DNA of 13,636 nt from Chloracidobacterium sp. UBA3360 (GTDB lineage Bacteria > Acidobacteriota > Blastocatellia > Pyrinomonadales > Pyrinomonadaceae), in NCBI GenBank assembly GCA_002360555.1, contig DEQS01000106.1:1-13636 (forward strand), given 5' to 3'. How positions within the stretch are numbered: position 1 is the stretch's first letter; each line of letters starts with the position of its first letter. The translations under genes and the position numbers were made by a program. The notes beneath the pieces are model-generated. The model had not been told where the DNA came from and ran no database searches. It saw nothing but the letters and a program-made list of their open reading frames with translations. This document shows positions 7,252 to 13,220 of this stretch, in pieces.

Positions 7252-8874
7252 ATGGAAGCAGTAGAAAATATCAATGGCATTTCACCTGAAAATGTAGCAG
7301 ATCCCAAAACATCGTGGAAATCCTACATCCCCGTGATCCTCGTAATTGCCGGGTCGTTTATGATGCTCGGACTGCGTTTACAGATCGGCGGAGGTTTTAT
7401 CGCCGACGGTGCTCTGATGATGCTTGCTCTCGCATGTTACATCGTTGCCGCCCTATTCCATCTCACGAACCTGTACGCCCCGTCATCGATGGCGGAAAAG
7501 ATCGGTTTCTTTACAGCCGCTCTTGGCGTCTTCTTTAATCTTTCAAGTTGGCTCGTCCGCTGGGTTAATGCTCTCGACCATGAGATCGCAATCATGCGCG
7601 AGAGCGGGAATATGGCAAATCCGTGGATATTTCGGTATATCCCGTTTGCGAATTTGTACGATCTAAGTCTTGCATTCGCATTCGGAGCCGGCATTGCCAC
7701 ACTCGCGTTTGCGCAACGAAAGAGTTTTCGCGTTTTGAGTGCGTTTACCTTGCCGCTTGCGGCGCTGATCCTTACGCTCGCACGTTTTATCGGCGGTGAG
7801 TTTATAAACCTGCCTCCGGTGCTCGATTCTTATTGGCGGCCGATCCATGTGGGCGATGCCTCGCTCAGTTACGGCGTCGCATTGGTTTGTTTTGGCGTAG
7901 CAGTGATGTATCTGCTCAAAGATGGCGTAAAGGTAGAGGCTATGGCGATATGGTCAAGTCTTTTCTGTATATCGGTGATCGCGACAGTCAGCAAATTTTC
8001 TGTCTTTACAGAATTTGCATATCGTGCCGGATTGTTTGTGCCTGCACAGGGCAATAGCAAACCGTTCTCATCGCCTTTCCGGCTTGAGGTGCCATACGTC
8101 GGTGCTCTGCTCGCGATCGCCGGGCTATTGCTGCTGGGGGCGATCATCTCATTCCTGATCTACATTTATCAGAACAACGAAAAAGCAAAGCTTTTTGGCC
8201 ACTATCTATTGCGAGCTGCATTTGCTGCGCAACTGATCTCGCTGGCTTTTTTGGTTGTCGGTATCAAATCAAATGCGGATGTGCCAGCTCGTCTGCAAGC
8301 CCAACTTACCAAAGATCCCACCCAATACGTCATCGCGGGTATGGCGATGGCTGAGAATCAGCAGCTTTCGGTACAAGAGCTGTCGGCAATGACGTCAAAG
8401 GAATTTGACCAAATGGGCCGCGCATACATTCAGGCGAACGGCAGCCAGATGTTCATGAGCCTCAATACAAATCCGGTCGAGATCGCTGCCCTGCTTACGG
8501 CGTTAGTGGCGACTTTGTTCGTGCTGTTTTTCAGTTTTAGGACAGAAAAACTCCGAGAACGTCTGCCGAGTCTCGAGTCCTTAGACAGCCTGATGTACAA
8601 AACGGCATGTCTCGCATTTGCGGGCCTCGCCTTTTTGTTGATTACGGGAGCGATCTGGGCAAATGAGTCCTGGGGGCGACCGTGGGGATTTGATTCCAAA
8701 GAAACCGGAGCATTGATCGCCTGGCTTACCTACGCCGCGTTTCTGCACACTCGCATTGCTCGCGGCTGGAAAGGCCGCAGTTCGGCGTACTTTGCGATCG
8801 TTGGGTTTCTACTCGTGATATTTACTTATCTGGGAGTTAGCTATTTATTGAAAGGGCTTCACAGTTACGCGTAA
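7252..8874 (+). CDS. ccsA: CcsA/ResC-type cytochrome c biogenesis protein with a large insertion
   Basis: 540-aa polytopic membrane protein, haem-handling partner of ResB. The Shine-Dalgarno GGAG (7243-7246) is well placed. Family landmarks are RPIHVGDASLSYG (His199), the C-terminal half starting at LPSLESLD (438), the WWD-like loop WGRPWGFDSKE (474-484), His499 in FLHTR, and GLHSYA (His537) at the end. The WWD loop departs from the usual WGxYWxWDPKE: Phe480 replaces the second Trp and Ser482 the Pro. Between YLLKD (224) and LPSLESLD lie about 210 residues with three or four extra hydrophobic segments and a soluble stretch (about 345-410). Ordinary CcsA runs almost directly from one to the other and totals 300-400 aa. 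The gene ends two bases before the convergent stop of the next gene. Confidence 0.92.
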   Translation: MEAVENINGISPENVADPKTSWKSYIPVILVIAGSFMMLGLRLQIGGGFIADGALMMLALACYIVAALFHLTNLYAPSSMAEKIGFFTAALGVFFNLSSWLVRWVNALDHEIAIMRESGNMANPWIFRYIPFANLYDLSLAFAFGAGIATLAFAQRKSFRVLSAFTLPLAALILTLARFIGGEFINLPPVLDSYWRPIHVGDASLSYGVALVCFGVAVMYLLKDGVKVEAMAIWSSLFCISVIATVSKFSVFTEFAYRAGLFVPAQGNSKPFSSPFRLEVPYVGALLAIAGLLLLGAIISFLIYIYQNNEKAKLFGHYLLRAAFAAQLISLAFLVVGIKSNADVPARLQAQLTKDPTQYVIAGMAMAENQQLSVQELSAMTSKEFDQMGRAYIQANGSQMFMSLNTNPVEIAALLTALVATLFVLFFSFRTEKLRERLPSLESLDSLMYKTACLAFAGLAFLLITGAIWANESWGRPWGFDSKETGALIAWLTYAAFLHTRIARGWKGRSSAYFAIVGFLLVIFTYLGVSYLLKGLHSYA

Positions 8875-8876
8875 GG

Positions 8877-9851
8877 CTATTCGATAGTCACTTTGGCCAC
8901 CACCAGAATTGAATACCGCGTGATCTTCCCGTCTTTCATAATGACGGTCAGAACGCCTTTATCGACGCTAAATTTGAGCACTTCGCTCATCGGGCTCTCG
9001 ATCACGTCGCCGTCTTTCATCTGAACCACGAGTCTGATACTCGCAAGCGGGTCAGCCTTCGGCTCCTCGGTCTTTACCTGCTCCTCAACCTTCTTGGGCT
9101 TTGGCGGACGCTTGCCGGTGGTCTTTGCTGTATCAGATTCCTTCTTAGGCGTCTCTATCTTTTTAGTTTCAGCCGGAAAATCTTCGACAACTACAACGGG
9201 TTTCTTTGTAGATTCTTTCTTTTCTTTCTCTTTGGGCTTCTCCGCTATGGTTTTTTCAACCTTTGGCTTTTCGACCTCAACCTTTTTGGGCGGCAGAGGC
9301 TTGGGCTCGGACGGAAGAATAGTGCCGACCGAGTTTACCCTTATGCCTGTGTCTTCTGTCTTTGCAGTTGCGTCAACAACCGGCCCTTTCTCCGCCTTGA
9401 CCGGTTTCATAGCTATAAAGCTGCCGGCAAACTTTATCTTGTAAGTAGCTGCTTCGTCGCCGGGTGTGCGGCCTTCGACACGTAGGATGAGGCGTTCAGG
9501 CTTTCGCAGATATACAAGCCGCCCCGTCTCGCTCGTACCGATGTCAGCGTAGATCACGACCTTTGTCAGCGGTCGCAGCCCTTCGGCGGTATAAACGTCG
9601 ATGTCGCCGGAGAGGTTTTTTGTGACAACGTTGATAAAAATATCACCTTGTCCGCCGTCGAATTCGTAAAAGTAGGTAGTAAGCCGCGAATCTCCGACAT
9701 CGCGGGCTTTGATGACGCCGTTGATTTCGGTTGATGTGACCGGTGTCGGAAAGCTGCTGTCGGTCGATTGGGCAATGCTGGCAAGACAAAGTAAGAGCCC
9801 GACACCAAAAGCGGTTGTCAGCCGAATTACAATGTCCCTTACGTCGTTCAT
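8877..9851 (-). CDS. Secreted Lys/Pro/Glu-rich protein with PPC-like N-terminal domain
   Basis: 324-aa protein of unknown function. An N-terminal signal sequence (hydrophobic 13-27) is followed by a beta-rich domain (about 35-145). GGQGDIFINVVTKNLSGDID and LRVEGRTPGDEAATYKIKF resemble bacterial pre-peptidase C-terminal (PPC) domains. Residues about 165-265 are low complexity, rich in Lys, Pro and Glu, likely an extended linker crossing the periplasm or cell wall. A small C-terminal beta domain (about 268-324) carries two similar strands, VVQMKDGDVIES and VIMKDGKITRYS. Its ATG directly abuts the stop of the upstream acetyltransferase gene (TAGATG), so translation is probably coupled. The layout resembles envelope-spanning or peptidoglycan-associated proteins; no specific function can be assigned. 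Confidence 0.82.
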   Translation of the reverse strand: MNDVRDIVIRLTTAFGVGLLLCLASIAQSTDSSFPTPVTSTEINGVIKARDVGDSRLTTYFYEFDGGQGDIFINVVTKNLSGDIDVYTAEGLRPLTKVVIYADIGTSETGRLVYLRKPERLILRVEGRTPGDEAATYKIKFAGSFIAMKPVKAEKGPVVDATAKTEDTGIRVNSVGTILPSEPKPLPPKKVEVEKPKVEKTIAEKPKEKEKKESTKKPVVVVEDFPAETKKIETPKKESDTAKTTGKRPPKPKKVEEQVKTEEPKADPLASIRLVVQMKDGDVIESPMSEVLKFSVDKGVLTVIMKDGKITRYSILVVAKVTIE

Positions 9852-10310
9852 CTAATTCAATTCTTTCCGCAAATGCACAAGTTTCGACGTTACCTTATAA
9901 CCGAGCCGCGTGTGTGCCTCTAGGCTGATCTCGTTACCGACCTCAGCGTCGGATGCCATCTCGGTGCACCCGTTGGCTTTGGCCCACTGCTCGGCAAAAT
10001 TAACCAAGGCCCTGCCTAATCCATGCTGCCTTGCATCGACATCGACAAACCAGCCCTCAAGATAGCCGACGTGATCGCTTTCGCAATCTTCGGCGAACGG
10101 GCGGATGCTGGCCTCAAGAAAGCCCGCGAGCCGCCCCTCACCACGATCGGCGACAACGACAAACTGCATATCCGGGTGCTCGAGTATATCGACCATCTCT
10201 TCGCGATGATCGTCTTCGCTCGCCTCGTCCCACAGCAGTGTGCGGAGCCGGAGCCATTCGTTCAGATCGGATTCGTCGAGCGGACGGATCGTGTATTCGA
10301 TATCGGCCAT
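9852..10310 (-). CDS. GNAT acetyltransferase, aminoglycoside 6'-N-acetyltransferase-like
   Basis: 152-aa GCN5-related N-acetyltransferase using acetyl-CoA. The acetyl-CoA loop is in VDVDARQHGLGRALVNFAE (about residues 90-108). Several stretches recall AAC(6')-I enzymes: WLRLRTLLW, DDHREEMVDIL, GYLEGWFV, EQWAKANGCTEMASDAE and HTRLGYKVTSKLVHLRKEL. From memory these line up along the whole length with chromosomal AAC(6') proteins, so the substrate may be an aminoglycoside or another amine. Sequence alone does not prove resistance activity. The gene starts at ATG 10310, only about 10 bases downstream of a good -10 box and without a Shine-Dalgarno sequence. It is followed without a gap by the secreted Lys-rich protein gene. 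Confidence 0.85.
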   Translation of the reverse strand: MADIEYTIRPLDESDLNEWLRLRTLLWDEASEDDHREEMVDILEHPDMQFVVVADRGEGRLAGFLEASIRPFAEDCESDHVGYLEGWFVDVDARQHGLGRALVNFAEQWAKANGCTEMASDAEVGNEISLEAHTRLGYKVTSKLVHLRKELN

Positions 10311-10319
10311 TGGAAGATA

Positions 10320-10348
10320 ATTCTAGCAGTCTTGCCGTGTGCCGACAA
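10320..10348 (-). promoter_or_regulatory. Promoter of the acetyltransferase operon
   Basis: Minus-strand TTGTCG (10348-10343), 17-bp spacer, TAGAAT (10325-10320). The -10 ends nine bases before ATG 10310, so the start site would fall at or next to the start codon. It lies immediately downstream of the S41 gene terminator, which makes the acetyltransferase pair an independent unit. Confidence 0.6.
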
Positions 10349-10351
10349 CAA

Positions 10352-10382
10352 AAAAAGCCGGAACAGATTGCCCCGGCTTTTT
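10352..10382 (-). terminator. Intrinsic terminator of the S41-family gene
   Basis: Stem AAAAAGCCGG (10352-10361) with CCGGCTTTTT (10373-10382) and an 11-nt loop. On the minus strand it runs into seven T, 24 bases after the S41 gene's stop codon. Confidence 0.85.
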
Positions 10383-10405
10383 GTGTAAAACACATCGCGT
10401 AAGAA

Positions 10406-11692
10406 CTAACCCGCTTTCTGCGTCATCGCCTTGTCCTGCAGCACCTCTAACGCTTTCTTGAGTTGGATGTCCTCGACCGTTTTTGGAGCCACCGTTTTTG
10501 GTGTCGCTGACGGATTTGGATTATTTTGCTGATCAACAAGCGTTTCAACCTCTAGAGGCTCCGGCGTGTCGGGGCGTTTGACCTCGATGGACGGCTTGAC
10601 TCCTGTCGTCGCGCGATCGTCACCGAGAAACGGCGTTCCGTTCGGGCTAGCCCATTTTGCAACGGTCAAAAGCAATCCGTCGCCGCTCTTGAGCGGGAAA
10701 AGCTGCTGTTCGGTGCCTGCACCAAAGCTGCGTTCGCCGACGACTTCGCCGCGTTTGCGGTCGATTACGGCCGAAGCGACTGCCTCAGCGGCTCCGGCGG
10801 TTCCGAGGTCGATGAGGACTGCGAGTCCGCCGTCGAAAACTGTTTTCGCCGGGTCTGCGGTGAATGTCTGCGTGACCTTTGCTTCTTTGCCGATCACTTT
10901 CGCAAGTTCGCCGCTCTTGATAAATAGATTTGCGACCGCAACTCCCTCGGCCAGACTGCCGCCCGCGACTCCGCGAAGATCAAGCACGATCTTTTGTGCT
11001 CCTTGTTTGGTGAGGTTTGCGACCTGAGTTTTGATGTCGTTTGCTTCGCCATCGTCGAGGCTGTTGACTTTGATCACGCCGACCTTGCCTGCTTCGAGAC
11101 GGGATTCGGCGGCGGGTGCTTTGAACGTCCCACGGGCGATCTTAAATGTCTGCGGCTTTTCACCCGAACGCAGCACACGCAGAGCAACGGTCGTTCCGGC
11201 ATCACCGGCGATCAGTTGCTGGGCGTCATATAGCGAAATGTCCTGTGTCGCTTTGCTGTCGATGTATTCGACGACGTCACCGGCACGCATACCGGCTTTT
11301 TCGGCCGGGCCGCCTTTGACGACGGAGATGACATACAGATAACGCGATATCTGTGAGAATTCGGCACCGATGCCAACCTTGTTCGAAGCCTTGTTCGCCT
11401 GATACGCCCGGACCTGATCGGCCGTGAGGAAGGAAGAATACGCATCCAATCCGCCCGCAAGCCCGCGAAGCGCTCCCAAACGCACTTTCTCCATATTCGG
11501 GTCGTCAACATAATCGTTCTGGATGTGGTTCAGCACCGATTCGACGATCCTCAGCTGCGTGCCCGCATCGTTGACCGGCTCTTGTGCCTGCGTCGTCAGC
11601 AAACTACCGACAAACGGCAGCCCGCCGACCACAGCATACACCGCGATCGCACCCGATAGCAGCATCACCCAAAGCTTTCCGCGAAATGACAT
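10406..11692 (-). CDS. S41 family (C-terminal processing peptidase) homologue lacking catalytic Ser and Lys
   Basis: 428-aa member of the CtpA/Prc tail-specific protease family, membrane-anchored or exported by a hydrophobic segment at residues about 7-34. Layout: helical N-terminal part, PDZ domain (about 105-190: GGPAEKAGMRAGDVVEYIDS), S41 core (about 195-370), Pro/Thr-rich tail. The family nucleophile motif GSASASE reads GTAGAAE (297-303), with Gly300 at the Ser position. The Lys motif FGKG reads FGAG, with Ala325 at the Lys position. The 25-residue spacing equals that between the Prc dyad residues, and the accompanying Gln (329) is kept. The protein is therefore predicted to be proteolytically inactive. 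Start ATG 11692 has AGAGG nine bases upstream. The intact frame and conserved fold argue against simple gene decay. Confidence 0.9.
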   Translation of the reverse strand: MSFRGKLWVMLLSGAIAVYAVVGGLPFVGSLLTTQAQEPVNDAGTQLRIVESVLNHIQNDYVDDPNMEKVRLGALRGLAGGLDAYSSFLTADQVRAYQANKASNKVGIGAEFSQISRYLYVISVVKGGPAEKAGMRAGDVVEYIDSKATQDISLYDAQQLIAGDAGTTVALRVLRSGEKPQTFKIARGTFKAPAAESRLEAGKVGVIKVNSLDDGEANDIKTQVANLTKQGAQKIVLDLRGVAGGSLAEGVAVANLFIKSGELAKVIGKEAKVTQTFTADPAKTVFDGGLAVLIDLGTAGAAEAVASAVIDRKRGEVVGERSFGAGTEQQLFPLKSGDGLLLTVAKWASPNGTPFLGDDRATTGVKPSIEVKRPDTPEPLEVETLVDQQNNPNPSATPKTVAPKTVEDIQLKKALEVLQDKAMTQKAG

Positions 11693-11702
11693 ATAATACC
11701 TC

Positions 11703-11711
11703 TGTTATAAT
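11703..11711 (+). promoter_or_regulatory. Putative extended -10 promoter of ruvX
   Basis: TGTTATAAT is a perfect TATAAT with the TGn extension; no convincing -35 lies upstream. Transcription would start near 11718, so the ruvX leader would include the palindrome at 11730-11806. The same bases read TATTAT on the minus strand (11712-11707), 14 bases before the S41 gene start, so the two divergent genes may share this AT-rich core. GGTATTATA is also repeated on the minus strand with a 14-bp step. Confidence 0.4.
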
Positions 11712-11729
11712 ACCGATGAATCAAACTAT

Positions 11730-11806
11730 GGGCAGAAACGCGACAGTTATGGAGCGTGCAAATGCTTCGAATGTCGGCACGCTCGTTAACACTCGCGTTT
11801 CTGCCC
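11730..11806. repeat. 77-bp imperfect palindrome flanked by imperfect direct repeats
   Basis: Outer arms GGGCAGAAACGCGA (11730-11743) and TCGCGTTTCTGCCC (11793-11806) are perfect over 14 bp. Further in, GTTA/TAAC and GAGCGTGC/GCACGCTC (11752-11759 with 11777-11784) pair in register, giving 26 of 30 possible pairs around a 17-nt loop. The flanks are similar: CCGATGAATCAAACTAT before and CCGATGAAATCAATTAT after. It lies between the divergent S41-homologue and ruvX starts and has no T-run. Possible readings are a miniature palindromic mobile element or a transcript leader hairpin. Confidence 0.75.
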
Positions 11807-11840
11807 CGATGAAATCAATTATCCATTAACCTTTGTATCC

Positions 11841-12311
11841 GTGCAAGAAAAAGAAACTACCAATCCCGTCGATTTTACAGACCTTTCGAGCGTTCCGCCC
11901 GCGGGCCGCATATTGTGCCTCGATCCGGGTACAAAACGCGTCGGCGTCGCCGTCTGTGACGAATTGCGTATCACCACACGCCCGCTTGACGTTATTACGC
12001 TCGAGAGCTGGAAAAAGTTACTCGTCCGCATCAAAGATCTACTCGCCGAATATGATGCCGCCGCACTCGTAATTGGTTTGCCGTTAGCTGGCGACGGCAC
12101 AGAAAGTGAGATGTCCGCGTACGCCCGCGACTGGCAGCGAAAGTTTGCTCTCTCGCTCGACACGCCCGTCTATCTCCAGGACGAACGCTCCACCTCATAC
12201 GAAGCCAAATCCCGCCTCTGGCAACAAGGCGTTTCCCTTGCCGATACAAAGAATCTAGTAGACTCCGAAGCCGCCGCCATCATCCTGAGTGATTTTCTCT
12301 CGCGATTGTGA
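11841..12311 (+). CDS. ruvX: RuvX/YqgF, putative pre-16S rRNA nuclease (Holliday junction resolvase-like)
   Basis: 156-aa RNase H-fold protein of the YqgF/RuvX family, implicated in 5' maturation of 16S rRNA. Landmarks: LCLDPGTKRVGVAV with Asp28, VIGLPLAGDGTES, YLQDERSTSYEA with Glu115, and VDSEAAAIIL with Asp141; the three acidic residues fit the family's metal site. The start is GTG 11841; no in-frame ATG lies before the DPGTKRVG motif. This gives an N-terminal extension of about 22 residues relative to the usual short start of RuvX. No clear Shine-Dalgarno sequence precedes it. It is transcribed away from the S41-family gene and converges on the small hypothetical gene 37 bp downstream. 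Confidence 0.93.
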   Translation: MQEKETTNPVDFTDLSSVPPAGRILCLDPGTKRVGVAVCDELRITTRPLDVITLESWKKLLVRIKDLLAEYDAAALVIGLPLAGDGTESEMSAYARDWQRKFALSLDTPVYLQDERSTSYEAKSRLWQQGVSLADTKNLVDSEAAAIILSDFLSRL

Positions 12312-12348
12312 GAAATCGACCGTGCGCGGTGTCGAGAATAATAGATAA

Positions 12349-12774
12349 CTAAGGTCCGGCCCACCAAACCTGTATTCGTTGATTGTTACCCGATGTAAAT
12401 ATGAAATGGTCGCCATAAACCTCTAATTGAGGGTCACTTGCTTTTGTTGGACCGAAATGGACGCATGGAGCCGCCTCGTCTCGCATTATTAGACCCACGT
12501 AGACGGGTACGAAACCAGGCGTACTACAAACACCCATTGTGGAAGTGCCTGGGCAAAACGAATACCAACTTTCTTCGGATGCCAGGTAAATGAGGAAATT
12601 TCCATGATTTGACCTATAGGAAGTTGCATAAGGTAGTGGGGTTCCATCACGAGACGCTTCAATCGATCGTCGAGACCAGTAGCGGGACGAAGTGGTCACC
12701 ATCCGTACAGTGAAAAGAACCACCGCAGCGATAATGATACCGATTATCCAAAGGTGTTTGCGTCGTAATGCCAT
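12349..12774 (-). CDS. Small hypothetical protein with one N-terminal TM segment
   Basis: 141-aa protein I do not recognise. It has a positively charged start (MALRRKH) followed by a hydrophobic helix at about 8-25, so it is probably a membrane-anchored protein with an extracytoplasmic domain. The rest is polar with several Trp/Tyr and three Cys (FCPGTSTMGVCSTPGF and APCVHFG), two of which could form a disulfide. It has an intact frame, its own promoter-like sequence and an upstream terminator that insulates it. Its base composition looks slightly more AT-rich than its neighbours, so lateral acquisition is possible but unproven. It converges on ruvX. Confidence 0.65.
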   Translation of the reverse strand: MALRRKHLWIIGIIIAAVVLFTVRMVTTSSRYWSRRSIEASRDGTPLPYATSYRSNHGNFLIYLASEESWYSFCPGTSTMGVCSTPGFVPVYVGLIMRDEAAPCVHFGPTKASDPQLEVYGDHFIFTSGNNQRIQVWWAGP

Positions 12775-12783
12775 AGTCTAGAG

Positions 12784-12812
12784 ACTACACGAATAAAATC
12801 GGATTTGTTCAA
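12784..12812 (-). promoter_or_regulatory. Putative promoter of the small hypothetical gene
   Basis: Minus-strand TTGAAC (12812-12807), 17-bp spacer, TGTAGT (12789-12784). The -10 ends nine bases before ATG 12774, again placing the expected start site almost on the start codon. Confidence 0.42.
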
Positions 12813-12844
12813 AAAAGGCCGCGAGCGTGATGTTCGCGGCCTTT
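12811..12844 (-). terminator. Intrinsic terminator reading out of the 21-bp repeat region
   Basis: Stem AAAGGCCGCGA (12814-12824) with TCGCGGCCTTT (12834-12844), 9-nt loop. On the minus strand it continues into six T and then G; on the plus strand the tract is only TTT then ACTTCC. It is best as a minus-strand terminator, although no minus-strand gene is visible to its right within the window. Confidence 0.72.
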
Positions 12845-12849
12845 ACTTC

Positions 12850-12873
12850 CTGACAACTGACAACCGACAACTG
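12850..12873 (+). repeat. Short GACAAC direct repeat
   Basis: GACAAC occurs three times with a 7-bp step (within CTGACAACTGACAACC and the following GACAACTG). It lies between the terminator and the 21-bp array. It is probably a slippage-type microsatellite. Confidence 0.6.
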
Positions 12874-12898
12874 CTCACGGCGTTGTAACAAGCTGTCG

Positions 12899-13129
12899 AA
12901 GTTACTTCAAATTAGCTCTGACTTACTTCCGATCACTTCTGAGTAACTTTCGATCGTTTCTGAATTACTTTCAAACATCTCTGCCTAACTAGCAATCGCT
13001 TCCGATTTACTTTTATCCGCTTCTGGCTTACTTTCATTCACTTCTGACCTACATTCACATGCATCTTAAATGCTCTCGTTCATATCTGAGCGGCTTTCAT
13101 CCATTCCTGAGCGGCTTTTGGTGGCAAAA
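12899..13129 (+). repeat. Degenerate 21-bp tandem array, about 10.5 copies
   Basis: Units begin at 12899, 12920, 12941, 12962, 12983, 13004, 13025, 13046, 13067, 13088 and 13109 (the last one partial). The consensus is GANTTACTTTC followed by NATCNCTTCT. Copies differ by many substitutions, yet every step is exactly 21 bp with no insertion or deletion. Each unit itself looks like two similar 10-11-bp halves (TTACTTTCGA and TCACTTCTGA). It stops just before the -35 box of the next gene. Neither strand has a stop-free frame through it: the best plus frame has a TAG in unit 5, and the best minus frame has three stops. Confidence 0.85.
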
Positions 13130-13135
13130 TTACGC

Positions 13136-13163
13136 TTGACAATTTAAAACAGATGAATATTAT
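13136..13163 (+). promoter_or_regulatory. Near-consensus sigma70-type promoter
   Basis: TTGACA (13136-13141), 16-bp spacer, TATTAT (13158-13163). The start would be near 13170, giving a leader of about 50 nt that contains AGGAGG (13202-13207) before ATG 13221. This is the strongest promoter in the window and it abuts the 21-bp array. Confidence 0.75.
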
Positions 13164-13220
13164 CGTTACACCGCAGCATTTCCACGGTAATTTAAAAATT
13201 TAGGAGGTTCATAACACCCT

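Noticed and set aside
10023..10402. Two plus-strand ORFs of about 120 codons over the acetyltransferase gene
   Set aside because: Both overlap the well-supported minus-strand GNAT gene and cross its promoter and the terminator; composition is unlike a real protein.
10566..11027. 153-codon plus-strand ORF inside the S41-family gene
   Set aside because: It is a shadow frame with Ser/Pro/Ala-rich composition caused by the opposite strand's codon usage.
12296..12335. Terminator after ruvX
   Set aside because: Short complementary stretches around the stop codon do not form a GC-rich stem followed by a T-run.
12899..13129. Minus-strand Glu/Ser heptad reading (consensus like EVIGSKS) through the array
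   Set aside because: Three in-frame stops and no start with a ribosome binding site.
12899..13129. CRISPR array
   Set aside because: Units are contiguous 21-mers without spacers and are too divergent for CRISPR repeats.
12861..13137. Plus-strand heptapeptide repeat reading (consensus like TYFRSLL) through the 21-bp array
   Set aside because: No start codon, and a TAG in unit 5. The frame is a by-product of the 21-bp period unless the TAG is a sequencing error.
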